Below, one piece after another: positions 1-11,539 of a stretch of DNA of 64,000 nt. The position numbers and the translations under genes were made by a program. The stretch spans positions 159,456-223,455 of the forward strand of contig NMRA01000444.1 in NCBI GenBank assembly GCA_002633005.1, given 5' to 3'. How positions within the stretch are numbered: position 1 is the first letter of the stretch; the number at the start of each line of letters is the position of its first letter. Under the pieces are notes generated by a model that saw only the letters and a list, made by a program, of their open reading frames with translations, had not been told where the DNA came from and ran no database searches. The DNA comes from Phoronis australis. Taxonomy: Eukaryota > Phoronida > Phoronidae.

Positions 1-346
1 TAAATTTCTCGTTTTTCTGCAGAAAGTGAGTATCTTGCAGACAATAAATTGAGTATTTTTTGTTTAAGAAAGTTAAAAACATCTCTTCGTTTTTCATGGT
101 GACCCAAACCTTGACAGTTTAAAGTCGCAATTTTTATGTGCTCGGACATAATGGTACTTCAAATGAACTAATGAGTGGGCCCTCATGATCAGCACCAGTT
201 AAACTAAGTGACCTATTACATAACATGGAATCGGCCGTGAGGATTATACTTTCACGCACTCATGCACACACACACCCAACAAAGAAAGTAAACAGCGCAC
301 GACAAAACATAACACGAGGGCTAGTGCACCCTCCGACTTCTCCTAC
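1..346. other. No gene recognised
   Basis: I see no open frame, repeat or RNA motif that I can support in this stretch. Confidence 0.5.
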
Positions 347-469
347 AGCCGATTTCATAAAGGTGGTTTAACAAAACCAGGTTTTAGACTTAAACCTGGT
401 CTTCCTAAACCTGGCCTAATTTTAGACCTGACTTGCATTTTACCAACATGGGCCCGGTCTCCAATCTCC

Positions 470-745
470 GTACTCAGACTCGAATCATGCTCAAACTCAC
501 ACTTCATACTCAACTCGAGTACAGACTCAGCTTTGGTGTATTCAATGTCATACTCGAAAAATCTGTACTCGAAATTTCGAGCACGTACTCAATTTTCGAG
601 TATACTCGAAGCGAAGTGTATTTCATCCATATTTCGAGTACGATTTTGAGTAAAAATTCCGAGTATATGCTCTAAATTTCAAGTTTGGTATGGCAGTGTG
701 CTTGAAATCGTACTCGAAAATAAATACGAGCCAGAGAACAAAATA
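470..745. repeat. Clustered TACTCGA-type motif
   Basis: The motif TACTCGA and its complement TCGAGTA recur many times in under 300 bases, in both orientations. It lies inside the 347-1336 element. It could be a binding-site cluster for a transposase or simple repeat expansion; the sequence alone does not decide. Confidence 0.5.
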
Positions 746-802
746 TCGAAAGGGAACCAAGAAACACAGCAAATNACTCCAGCAAGTACTGGTCTACGCA
801 TA

Positions 803-949
803 GGCGGATCCACGGGGGTCAAGGGGTCCGGAGCCCCCTTTTTCCTTGATTTTAGTGATACCAAATCTATAATTTTCAAGTTGTTGACTTGCCCCCCCTT
901 TCAAAAAGTCCTTGACCGTCCCCCCTCATTAAAAAATCCTGGATCCGCC
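803..949. mobile_element. Small hairpin MITE
   Basis: GGCGGATCCA at the left is mirrored by TGGATCCGCC at the right, and G- and C-rich tracts inside also face each other, so the element could fold as a hairpin. It is about 147 bp with no coding capacity. It contains no ambiguous bases, but a single N lies just outside at 775. Confidence 0.5.
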
Positions 950-1336
950 CCTGCTACGTTTTATCTTGTGTCATAGTAAAACTGAATAGTGAAAATAGTT
1001 CATTTTCGCTCTAAAACTGCATTGCAAATGCTCTCCGCGGCATCAGTCAGTTGTACCTATACCATACAAGTCTGACATATTTAACAGTTAAACCTGGGTC
1101 TGACCAAGTCTAAAGTTAAACATGGTTTAAGATCTTAATACAGGTCTAAAGAATATAGACCTCGTTGGTGAAATGAAAACTGACTTAGACCAGGTCTAAA
1201 CTGGAGTTAAACCAGGTTTTACTAGACCACTGGTCTAAAAGTTAAACCATCTTTATGAAATGCAGATTATCTTTAAACCTGGTCTAAGTCCAGTTTAAAC
1301 CAGGTTTAACTTTAAACCACCTTTATGAAATTGGCT

Positions 1337-1656
1337 GCTAGTGTCCTTCCACAAGCATTTGATAAAAAACTTCAGTCTGTAAATTATATTGCGCCCGCCA
1401 TAGCCTTCAAACGTGCATGAAAAAAGAAACCTCGGGCAAAAAAAAACAAAGAAAACATCACAATACAAAATCCCTCCAAATCCTTCGGGTCCTTCACTTG
1501 GTGAATATAATCAGTCTTGTCTTTCAAATAAATGTGTCCGTCTCTGGTCCAGTAACTGTTAATCTGGGGTCCTAGATCTCTGACTGCCTTGAAAAGCACG
1601 GTTCTCTTCTGCGTAAGACTCTGTCACGTTTTCCCCGTGTGTGGGTGGGCGCAGGT
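1337..1656. other. No gene recognised
   Basis: No convincing coding region or repeat seen between the TIR element and the LTR-like segment. Confidence 0.45.
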
Positions 1657-2021
1657 TGTTACAGACCGGTGCTAATAGCTTTCGGTGCGACGATTGACTG
1701 AAGATTGGTTCGAGTTAATCCTTTATTAATCCCGACCGTACGTTCACAAGCCTACTCAAACAAAACGTCGGACATAATGTCTGTTTATGCTCCAGCCAGT
1801 GCTGCGAAGCCTTGACTTGTGTTGAATTTCTGAGATACTTCCAGCAGCTGTTACACTCGTTGATTCAATAACCTGCTGTCTCTATAGCTGGCTCTCTTCA
1901 CTGCAACTCAACTGTAGTTCTCCTGATTAAATTTCTTGAACTTACTTGATCTTCTCTTGATCTCCCGACTTGATCTTCTCGTGAACTGACTTGATCTGAC
2001 TGACACAAACTCGTGCTAGTG

Positions 2022-2240
2022 TATTTATAGCCTAATGCATTGTTCTGGAACTTCAATTCAAGCAGATTCTAGAACTTTCCTGAACCTACCCAATCATTCT
2101 ACAAACATATACTAGTCTCTAGAATATTCGAGTCTGCATTAATCACTGTCATGCTAGAGTCTTCTAGAAAGTTCCACACTATACTGTAGTAAACAAATTA
2201 CATCATCACTGTTCTGACCTCAGTCTTCTAGAAAGTTCCA
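2022..2240 (-). promoter_or_regulatory. Heat-shock element array plus TATA box
   Basis: Heat-shock elements are alternating GAA/TTC blocks at 5-base spacing. Here TTC-GAA-TTC-GAA occurs with exact spacing at 2067-2084, TTC-GAA-TTC at 2162-2174 and again at 2226-2238, and shorter versions at 2043-2050 and 2122-2129. All lie within about 210 bases upstream of TATAAATA (minus strand, 2022-2029), the classic layout of an hsp70-type promoter. No hsp coding sequence follows. I infer heat-shock-factor responsiveness. Confidence 0.6.
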
Positions 2241-2280
2241 CACTATTTTGTAGTAAACAAATTACATCATCACTGTACTT
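2161..2280. repeat. Tandem duplication of about 63 bp carrying an HSE
   Basis: Bases from CTTCTAGAAAGTTCCACACT through the run ending CATCATCACTGT are present twice in tandem with very few differences. The duplication doubles a three-block heat-shock element. Confidence 0.75.
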
Positions 2281-2289
2281 AACTCAGGG

Positions 2290-3040
2290 GTCATGCCAAT
2301 CAAACAGAATAACAAAACAAAACAATGCAACTAAAAATACTGTCAGACCATATTCTGACAGACTCTCATTGATGAAAATGCTAGGCCTACCCGCATCTCC
2401 TGATCGCAGCATTCTTCTGTTCCGGATAAACTCTGAACGGGCATTATATGTTGGTAATTTTACAATAGGACAAGGCTTCTGGCCCTGGGGGTTGACTTTA
2501 CCCATTCTGTGCGAGCGGCTCAGTAATGTCCGATCTTTGGATGTTTACGTTCATCTTGGTCGCCAGGTCTATGACAATATCATTGTGCATTCACCCTGAG
2601 TTTCGCTTTTCCCCGATATAAACACGTTAATTTCGGCGACTGTACTGTTGTTGGTCGTCAAACTCTCTTTCCAGGTTCGAAAATTTCTTCTGCATTTGAG
2701 TTTTCAGATCATTTAGCTCAGAATTCAAAGCCGCAATCTCACGGTCACTCTCTCGTAACTCATCCACAAATTTCATCTTTATACCCTTGGCTAAGTCATT
2801 CAATTTCTCATCAATCCACGTTTGATACATATTCTTAAACATTGCTGGACGTCAGGATCAAGAAAAGCTGCCTTCAAGTCATTCCTAATAGAGTCACCCT
2901 CCGTAGCCGGCCATACCTTTTGCTGACTCCAAAGTTTCCTCTAAAGTTGGTTGCTTTAAACCAGTATTTCCAGCCGATTCTCTGAGTTGTGTGGTGTCCT
3001 TGCTCGGCTGACGCTTACGTGACGGTGTCTGCTTGCTCAT
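2290..3040 (-). pseudogene. Decayed LINE ORF1-like remnant
   Basis: Starting near 3040 (MSKQTPSRKR) a broken minus-strand frame runs through a coiled-coil stretch (2842-2627, with DDQQQYSRRN) and then a segment near 2505-2300 with VKLPTYNARSEFIRNRR. This order, coiled coil followed by the QYSRRN and Y-N-xR-S-x-F/V motifs, resembles ORF1 (RNA-binding, transposase-22-like) proteins of non-LTR retrotransposons. Several stop codons and frame changes interrupt it, so it is non-functional. No reverse transcriptase follows; the LTR-like segment abuts its 3' side and may have interrupted it. Confidence 0.5.
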
Positions 3041-3129
3041 TTCGGCGAAAACTTACAGTATCGGAGGGCTCACTCGCAGCAAGTACAAAACGTGTCCGTC
3101 CTCCATGACAGGTCGACCGGAAGTTGAGA

Positions 3130-3560
3130 GATGATTTTTTGACAATTTGAAGCTAATCTTGTAAGAAATGACAATACTTCAATGAACTTAATTGCAAGCC
3201 GACTTTGGGAAAACTTGATCTATCATCAGATCCCCAAATATAAAAGTACACTAAACGATTTTTGTTTATCTGAAATAAGTCTCAAGGAAATTAATGAATT
3301 TTGGACAACTCAACAATGAGTCCTAAAATGTTCTCACAATTCAAATGACAATAAATTGTTTATTGGCTTAGGAACTAGACTGCTGAGTTTAAGTTTACAA
3401 ACTGAAGATCGAAAACGAAGTTTAAGTACTTAAATAAATAAAATCAAACTTATCGGTCATCAACTTGGAAAGGTTGTCCTTGAACTTCGTTGATGTTTTT
3501 GGTTTCCAATGGTATTGCGCAATGAATTTTTGTTCTACAAAACTGAATCGTTGCTTGCAT
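3130..3560 (+). repeat. Left arm of a diverged long inverted repeat
   Basis: This stretch matches the reverse complement of 7266-7605 over most of its length. Shared landmarks are GAAGCTAATCTTGTAAGAA, GATCCCCAAATA and CAATGAATTTTTGTTCT. The arms differ at many sites, so the pair is old. Next to it lies the B-type element at 3580-3820, whose relative lies inside the right arm in opposite orientation. Confidence 0.6.
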
Positions 3561-3579
3561 TTCCCGTGCACACTACACA

Positions 3580-3820
3580 CACGGCATGCGTGCACCCAGC
3601 CTAAAATATAGGGGGACTCGAATTTTGAAGATGTGGATATTTTACTTAAAAAAACGAATACTGGGTTCGTCTAGGGCTATCGGAACTGTGCATACGCCGA
3701 ATCCTGTCGTTTTAGTGGACTTTTGTCTCATTTTTCTCGGGCTTTTTGTTTCGCTGAGGCAGACATTTTTGCTCACTTTGCCATCGAGCCCCCCGAGCNC
3801 CCCCTAGGTGCGTGCATGCA
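3580..3820 (+). mobile_element. MITE copy B (with TIRs)
   Basis: GCATGCGTGCACC at the left faces GGTGCGTGCATGC at the right, bounding about 240 bp. A diverged copy in the opposite orientation lies at 6022-6307; both share the words CAGCCTAAAATATAGGGG and TTTTGTCTC. It has no transposase. A single N lies at 3799 in a C-rich tract. Confidence 0.55.
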
Positions 3821-4051
3821 CGGAGCACGTGATGACAGGCACACCCACGTTAAAAATAAGGTGTAACCATGCAGTAGGTCCTGCGAACGGTTTAGGAGCT
3901 ATAGCCATAGGAGGCGCCACAGTAGCCGAAGTCATCGAAAAATCATCGTCATCCGTCCACTTCATAGTAAGAACACACATGCCAATTTTCGCAATCATCC
4001 TCTGTGCGTTTGGTTGATAGAGGGGTGGACGCAAAAAACAAACTTGAAAAC

Positions 4052-4430
4052 AGTAAAAATGGCCACTACGTTGCGCAAACTACGTCGAATCCATCCGAAA
4101 ACGGAAAGATAGCGTCATAGACATCACTTAGTAGTATTAAAAATGTCTATGGACAGCGTCGTCTCACTAATATATGCCTATGTACCAAATTTTATGAAAA
4201 TCTGTTGAGAACTTTGGAAGAAACAGAGGAAAGCGTAAAAAACAAAAATTGCCACCAGGGGGCACACCGGTAGTCGGATCCGTCCAAAAGTTCGCTCATG
4301 CCGTCCCATCCACGGAAGGAACACTTGTTCAAAATTTCATGAACATACGTCAAGGCGTTTTGGAGGCAGCGGACGCCGGACGCCGGACGGACGGACGGAA
4401 ATGACGGCATAATGCGTCCACACATAAATA
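4052..4430. repeat. Dispersed repeat, relative at 53.6 kb
   Basis: This segment shares an extended pattern with 53621-53890, for example CACTACGT/CACTATGT near the start, TTTATGAAAATC-GT-GA-AACT in the middle and GT-AGT-GGATCCG later. The 3' part contains a GGACGCCGGACGG run. No coding frame is evident. The family is unassigned. Confidence 0.45.
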
Positions 4431-6021
4431 TGTGGGCGCATAAAAAGGCAAAACTAACGGTAATTTTGCAAAATTGATATATTTTGATTCAAAAACAGAT
4501 CAATTTTTGGCTCCATCAATAAAACAGAATCGAAAACAAGCACGCAAACAATAACCAAAACAAGGCTTGTGAAAAAAATAAAGTCTGCTTTTGGATATTG
4601 TTTAGCTTCTGGAAAAAATGCTCAAATTTATCACAAAGAAGCAAGCGCAAGAATCTTCAAGAACTGGTATTGAATTTGCGACGGCCATGTGAGTGCAAAT
4701 TTCCAAAATCAGGGTCAAGCTCGAACCTCAAGCAAAAATAATTTTTCTATGTCCCAAAATACAAGAGGTTTTTGACGTTCTGTTTTTTCACAAAAAACTT
4801 TTTAAAAAAACGTTTCAGCAATTAGGATTTCCTTGCACCCAAGTTAGATCCACTTGCTTGCAAAATCGGTGACTCATGAGTCAGGCCATGTCTGTAAACT
4901 CTAGAAGCTCAGAATTGTGAACAGAATTCTGGACGGGTAGAAATCTTGACACTCTATTGCTGTGCCAATAATTCATGCACTCGTACAATAATTCACCTTC
5001 TCAGCAATGTCACAGCTCACACAAAACCCCTGTTTGGTTTGAGAAGCACAAACTGATTCAGGAAGCAGACATCTTAGAAATGACACGGACACAATACTTT
5101 CCTGTCATTTCAGAATTTACTACGTAAGCCAACACTGGCTGGGATGTATTATTATCGCCAGCCGACTAGAGCGACGTCTTTCGTGAAAACGGTCGTTTCC
5201 GTCACTGACTGGTCTGATTATACTGCACTGGCACCATAGACTAATGAGCATCTATGCTGGCACCTATAGTGGATAGCGAAATACTTTAGGCCATTTTTCC
5301 AACTAAACTAAGAAATTTACTAAATGTGGAAGTATACTCGTGGAAACAGCAGAAAATGAATTCTGAACACCTCTAGGATTTGATCCAAAGTTCCCGCATG
5401 TCCCCCTGAAGTAGCCCCGGACGTGAAAGATAGGAGGTCTTAGAAGTGCTTCATAGGATAATAACTGATCAAGCTCGGTCAAAACCGTTATGGTCACGCC
5501 GTCACGTGAGACTTTGTGTGCTTCTTCTAGAGCAATAACACAGTGTCAGAGCCCTAAAATTACCTCTAATTAGATTTAAGTTACAATTAGAGACCAATGG
5601 TAAGCGGCCAAGATCAAAGCTTGTTTTATGACAGTGAAAGCAAGGGTTTACTGTCGGTTTTGGTTACGTCTTGTCCTATAACATTAACATGAAAATCCCA
5701 AGTGTTGAGTGTGGTCCAGGTTAGCACTATCTGATCGCCGAACAGGTCACCTAAAAATAACATAAAAGTAACGAAAAAGAACTCTGCTCGGCGAAAGCAG
5801 CGTCGACACGTCATAGATTTACAAACGAAAACGCCTCCAAGTTGAATAAAGCATTTTTTATTCATGTCAAACAAATGAACAGATTCCTGGTTATGTTACA
5901 GAATTACGATGACTTTGATGACTGCAATGCGTGTGATACTAACTGTACATGTCTTCCAACCTCCTAAGGCTCACCTGACATATTCCGCAAACTTTTCTCA
6001 TGCACGGATCAGAACACGACA
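4431..6021. other. No gene recognised
   Basis: About 1.6 kb without a coding frame or clear repeat that I can support; only short shadow frames occur. Confidence 0.45.
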
Positions 6022-6307
6022 TGCTACATGGGCGCACCCAAGGGGGGGGGGGAGCTCGATGGACTCAAACGAGCCCTACAATTTGGCGAATTGGGCAAAA
6101 AGGTTCGCCTCAGTGAAACAAAAAGTCCGACTAAACGAGACAAAAGTCCACAAAATACACGGGAAGTCGGCGCGGATGCACAGTGCGTGGGCCTGAACCT
6201 AGTCAGGGGGTCCCGTTTTTTTAGTCCTCGTGGATTTCTTTCAGTAAAAGGTCCGCATACCAAAAATTCGAGTCCCCTATATTTTAGGCTGGGTGCGCGC
6301 ATGTGCT
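6022..6307 (-). mobile_element. MITE copy B', inverted relative to 3.6 kb
   Basis: Flanked by CATGGGCGCACCCA and TGGGTGCGCGCATG, this is the inverted relative of the 3580-3820 element. A homopolymer G tract near its left end is a likely assembly weak spot. Confidence 0.55.
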
Positions 6308-6817
6308 GAGACGCAATTCATACAAAATAACCAAATGGCTTAGTTTCACGCCGGCGCAACAGAAACGCCACCTACACCATAGACTACAGTACATGTGTTG
6401 CCTATAATCTATGCCAACAACAACAGTGTACTTTCATCCATATTGAGATTCGCAAAAGTAATTTTCATTAACAGAGGCACTTCCCTAATTTTTGGAACCA
6501 TTTAAATTTCTAGGAAACAGTCCGGAAAACCGTGCGTACACCATGAACACAGTACGACGCAGAAATTACACGCTTGTTTATATTTTTACATCTGTTCAAA
6601 ATTGCCTCCAACGTGACGAGCACATATGCGTCTCCTTTTTGGTTAATCCAACAAACAACGCAAAAAGGTAGCCTGGGCCGAACACTGCAGAGGCGACAAG
6701 TACAACTGACAAACGGTTCGTTTGGTTGCTTCCAAATGGAAAATGAAATTACTATAATATGGAAACATAGAGGTCAAATCTTGCCTGAAGTTAGCCTAAC
6801 GTCGGGGCACAATGTTG

Positions 6818-6940
6818 CCGTGGGCGTGTAGCCTACTTAACAATAGTAGGGACACCAAGAAGCCGTGGGCGTGTAGCCTACAGAACAATAATAGCGACAC
6901 CATGTAGCCTTGGACGTGTAACATAACAATAGTAAGCAAT
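6818..6940. repeat. Short tandem repeat, about 50 bp unit
   Basis: Three degenerate copies of a unit containing CCGTGGGCGTGTAGCCTAC followed by AACAATA and GACACCA are arranged in tandem. Confidence 0.55.
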
Positions 6941-7265
6941 AAGCCTGCCTTCCATCATAATCATTTTTTTACCACAAACCATTATGAAATTGGTCTGAAA
7001 TTATTACGTAGTCAAATTTGAGATGGTTTACTTTCCCAAAAAAATTAAATTTTGTAACTGAATGAAACGAGCCCTACACGTTGGCGTCTTACAGAGAGTT
7101 AATGCGTCCGACATGGTCTCAAGCAACAACAAAATGATAATTTGTCCAATCCCAGAAACCACGTCTCAGATACGTTGAACAAGTGAAGACTCTATAGAGC
7201 AGCAAGAGGAGGGTGGGGGGTTATATCCGACACAAACCATTTCGACTTCGCTAAACAACACCCCN

Positions 7266-7605
7266 TCAGTCACAAGTAATCATTTCAGTTTTGAAGAACA
7301 AAAATTCATTGCTCAATACTACTGGAAACTAAAACACCAAGAAAGTGCAAAGGCAACCTTTCCAAGCAATGAGTTTAATTTTATGTATTTAAGGATTTTA
7401 AAACGTTTTTTCTATCTACGGTTTGTGAGTCCGAATTTCATCAATGTCTTAGAGTTATTTTAGTTATGCAAAAATCGTCTATAAGTGTACTTTACTATTT
7501 GGGGATCTTATAGAGTTTTTCCAACTTCAAGCTGCAATTAAATTCTCTGAAACATCATCAGTTCTTACAAAATTAGCTTCTAATTGTAAAAAATAATCTA
7601 TGGAT
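7266..7605 (-). repeat. Right arm of a diverged long inverted repeat
   Basis: Reverse complement of this stretch matches 3130-3560. A single N at 7265 marks its edge. Confidence 0.6.
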
Positions 7606-10600
7606 CTATCGATTTTCCTAGATGCATAAACAAGTAAATCAGAAACCAACGAATTTTTTATCAAAACGGAATGTTATAAGCAATTTCCGGGGGCCGGGAG
7701 ATGGGTATTCGTATTAAGGTGTATTTTTGCTCATTTCAGAGGTACCTATAACGGTTCGCGAGGTAAACTCGAACTCCACTGACAAAAATAACCGCTGAAA
7801 TCTTTGTTTATGATTGCGAGAGTTCTTTGAGTACCCCCTTTCGACATGTACACGGTGATCACAAATAGCCTAGACAGCTGTTTTCCACATGTGGGAATTC
7901 ATTACAAACACCTCATAGTAACCATCTTCCAAAGAGGTACTATTCTTGTGATACTACGGGAAACAGTAACATTATTTTATAACTAACCATCGGAAATAGT
8001 CCATTTGAGTAATTCGCAAATGGTGTTCACGTTTTTCACAAAATTCCACCCTTTCGATGGCGGCAATCCTACTGTATTTTTTCACATTTTTGGTCGTTTA
8101 GGTCGAATGGCTGTGCTGTGCACGAATGTTTTGTTTTTTGGTGAATTTGGAAACTATCGTGAATAGTTAGCAGTGTGTGATTTACATGTAGATGGACAAA
8201 GGGACATTTCCCCCGAACTGCTCCACCGAGAGAGGGTACCGTCTGAAATGGGACACCTTAAGATGAATGGCTAAACATCATTAAGCTTGGAAAAAAGAGT
8301 GACAGTGCATTCCACCGTTGTGTGGTCACAAAACGACGCAGTGGGTGACATCCTTCAAAATGAAAGCCGGTTGCACGATTTCACAAAAATACGTAAATAG
8401 AAGTAATCGATTTCAACATTGGGCCCTCTCTCCGTGAGCGGCCCCTTAAGAATTTGTCACTAAAAACACAAAAAGGATGGCCACTTCAATGTCATCCTTC
8501 AAGGGCGGGGCCCCTAAATATGAAAATATATGTTTTTCAAATATCAGGAAATGCGCAGCAATTGATGTTATCTGTCAGGTCATTCGAGAAAAATATAAAT
8601 CGGAGGTTGTCTCCGTTATCCCTTGCCAGAGAGGGGTATCTGGAAAAATATAGTTTTGCATTCGCAAAATTGACTTATTGAATTAAAAAATCCAGTAAAT
8701 TAGTACGCTCCGCAAAAGCTTCGCTTTACAAATTTTCTGGATTTTTGAAGTATGTGTATGATTGATTTCGTGCATGATTTTAAGTGCGTTTAGACGACCT
8801 GTGTACCAAAAGCGGAGACGCTAACGACAATGTCTTGCCCAGGGTCCCAAAAAGGGTAAACCATGCACTTATGTAGAGTTGTTAAAAGTTCTCTTGAAGT
8901 TTCTCTCATCCGTATTTCGCAGTCTTTCTTTTCTCGACTGTCCCCGGCCCAACGCCTATGTCGGTTATCACGGTTTAACACTGACGCCTGAAAAATTTTT
9001 TGGGGGGACCCCTGTCCCCCCGGCTTCCTTCGGCCCTGCCAAATGAACATTAAGACCCAAAAACAACCCGACCAGTCGATCAGCTGTCACACACCTTACG
9101 ATGTTTATTACCCGATCTCGAGTTACGAGCATTCATTGGTCCATACATGCTACCAGGAAGGACATGCCATCCCGACAATACATACAATCGGGACAACCAA
9201 TCACAGCATAATCCATATTCCGTTGTGTTTAGTGTGAAAAGTCATCAGACATTGTTACTCGTTTTCCCTTAGTTTATGATATAATATACCAAAGAATGGC
9301 TAGGTGTTGTTTTTGTGGTGGCCATGAAAATTCAGCATTTAAACATGCTTGTGACTATTTTCAAATTCCGCTGGGACATCAGAGAAGTGCGGATATGACA
9401 TACTTTTGTGGTGGCTTTAAGTACTGTTGGTTAGGTACCAACCATCTCAGCTGGCTTCCTCACCTGAAAGTTTGGGCTCAGCTATAACGTTCACTTTGGA
9501 TTAGCCAGCCAGGAGGACATAGCTCTCTATGTTATAGGCAGCCACTTGTTCTTAAAGTTATATGTATTCAGAACAACACACAAGTTTCGACTGATGACAA
9601 GATGGATTTGGCATACACAACAAAATAACTACATCATACACCATACAACAAGAATTATACACAAGATCTGTTACATTTAAAGCAATACACACCTTTTCAG
9701 TTTGTTTTGGGTGTGGAGACTAAATGAATTTTAGTTCTTTGGTAGTTGTTGCTACATGATAACTACTTAAAACCAATAACTCAAATGTAAGAATCCAAAG
9801 GTACATGTAACAATGTGATTCACATTTTGCATACAAGTAAATGTGCATCCACCACATGGGGAAAGTTGTCTTGCAGTTTCCAACCACATCAGTCTCCACA
9901 CTATTGCACTGACTCTTTGTGTGACCACTGACACTCCACCTATAGGCACTTTTAGCAAGGTTAGCAAAGCATGACTGGAAACTCCATCCTTTAGAAAACC
10001 TACATCATAAAATGACCTGGTGTATCTGACACACCAGATGTCAGACATACAGTACAAGCCAAAAGTATTCAGATATAATGACCCAGAATTCAAAATCATG
10101 GCTGGGCGAAAGCTGACAGAATTACCGATCAGAGTAGTCTCCCCTAATGGTCGAGAATGAAGGAGAATTACAGGACAGTTGCTATGGTGGCTAAGCCACA
10201 CTGTAATGAGAAGTTTTCCTTGATGATTATTACCAGACATATTAAAGGTAAACAAAATTAATAATCATGATGGCACTTTGTCTAATTGCTTTTGTCTTAC
10301 AAGCCAAATTTAAGAATTCCAAAGGTTTGGAAAAATGTTGCCTTCAGTCCAAAAACATTCCATTTACAATAAAGCACACTAAACTGAGCATATGTATTTC
10401 AATGATCTATACTGCTCCCAAGCAAATTATTCAGTAATAAATATAAGAACACTATTTATAATAAGTGATATAGGTAACGAAACCCTTTCAACAGTTCTGG
10501 GCTTCAGATTGAACACTCCTTTTTCCAAAAAACAGTCTTTCTTATATAAAGTAAGCATTAACTCTTCACAACATGGTGGAGAAGAGAAATTTATCACAAT

Positions 10601-10707
10601 TTCGGTGACATACCAGAACATTCGGTAAAGTCTTCACCATTTGCAGCAATATGATCAACCTTTGAAAAATACTTCTGTGTTAAATTACTAAAGAATTACA
10701 GTGTGCC
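7606..10707. other. About 3 kb without a recognised gene
   Basis: A minus-strand open frame of 162 codons at 9767-10255 has no recognisable motif and I do not call it a gene. The rest has short frames only. Some or all of 9-13 kb could be 3' untranslated or intergenic DNA downstream of the DUF229 gene. Confidence 0.4.
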
Positions 10708-10817
10708 CATTGTCCTACCACATACATCACCCAGTCATTGTCTTACCACATACATCACCCAGTCATTGTCCTACCACATACACCACCCAATCATTGTCCT
10801 ACCACATACATCACCAA
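10708..10817. repeat. Minisatellite, about 28 bp unit
   Basis: About four copies of a unit with CATTGTCCTACCACATACAT followed by CACCCA. The same unit in the same orientation resumes at about 11540-11612, on the far side of an inserted element. Confidence 0.75.
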
Positions 10818-10825
10818 CATTACCG

Positions 10826-11528
10826 CAGAACGGTGAATGTTGACCAAGACCATGTTATCCATCTGACGTCACACGCATGCTGGCCCCTCCAGTGGAGGTA
10901 ATGAGAATTCGCACTGGTATACTAATTGGCCTACCCTTGTAGAACCTGCAGTTAGTTTACACAGCTGGTAACTCAACTCAGGGTGATGACACCATTTGTA
11001 TCAAAGATACTCTATATCTTTGTTTGTATGCCAGGACACAGACAGTGTTGTTCTTCAATGGAACTATTTACGGATGTGTAGGCGAATCTTTGTCAGGCAA
11101 ATGTGAGTCGATTTTGAACTAAAGGCATACTGTTTTGGTCGACATAACTTTCAAAATCTTAATCATGAGAAACTCAAACGTAAACACAACCTCTACATAC
11201 TAACGTGGCAGATCACAGTACAGTTGACACAGGACTTCAGGCACTCAACTGAACAAAATTATTTATCATGCCGCAACCTCAGAATTCACTACATAACATA
11301 TCACAAATACATTCTTAATTCTAAAATTTTGAGGATTGACGAAAGTCACGATATAGAGAATTATTTGTTACAAATCTATCTGTGACTCCTCTGATGCTAC
11401 TTAAAAGTAACAATAAGCTAAATCAGTGGTTAACTCAGTTCGCGAATTCTCATGACCTCCACTGGGGGCGCCAGCATGCTTGTGACATCAGATGGACAAA
11501 AGGGTCTTGGTCAACATTCACCATTCTG
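10826..11528. mobile_element. TIR transposon (hAT-like) inserted in a minisatellite
   Basis: The ends are long inverted repeats: the left begins CAGAACGGTGAATGTTGACC and the right ends with the complement of CAGAATGGTGAATGTTGACC, and similarity continues inward for about 90 bp. CATTACCG at 10818-10825 and CATTACCC at 11532-11539 look like an 8-bp target duplication, which fits hAT, though three extra bases lie between the right end and its copy. About 700 bp, no transposase frame. The minisatellite continues in the same orientation on both sides, so the element landed inside it. Confidence 0.6.
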
Positions 11529-11539
11529 AATCATTACCC

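Larger units (their letters stand above)
347..1336. mobile_element. TIR DNA transposon or MITE, about 1 kb
   Basis: The ends are inverted copies: AGCCGATTTCATAAAGGTGG at the left matches the reverse complement of the right end (CCACCTTTATGAAATTGGCT). Inside both ends lie many copies of a short AAACCTGGT/ACCAGGTTT motif, a subterminal repeat pattern typical of non-autonomous DNA transposons. No transposase frame is visible. A related fragment sits at 22.8-23.0 kb. The superfamily is unassigned and no target duplication was identified. Another small element and a TACTCGA-rich block lie inside it. Confidence 0.55.
1657..2290 (-). mobile_element. LTR-like segment with heat-shock promoter
   Basis: Read on the minus strand this has the order of an LTR: an upstream region with heat-shock elements, a TATA box (TATAAATA, 2022-2029), about 300 nt of non-coding transcribed-like sequence, a polyadenylation signal AATAAA (1722-1727), and an end in TGTAACA at 1657. 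No matching second LTR, clear primer-binding site or target duplication was found, so it may be a solo LTR or a stray heat-shock promoter. The outer boundary near 2290 is approximate. Confidence 0.4.

Noticed and set aside
9767-10255. 162-codon minus-strand open frame
   Set aside because: No motif, no splice context, composition like random translation; not called as a gene.
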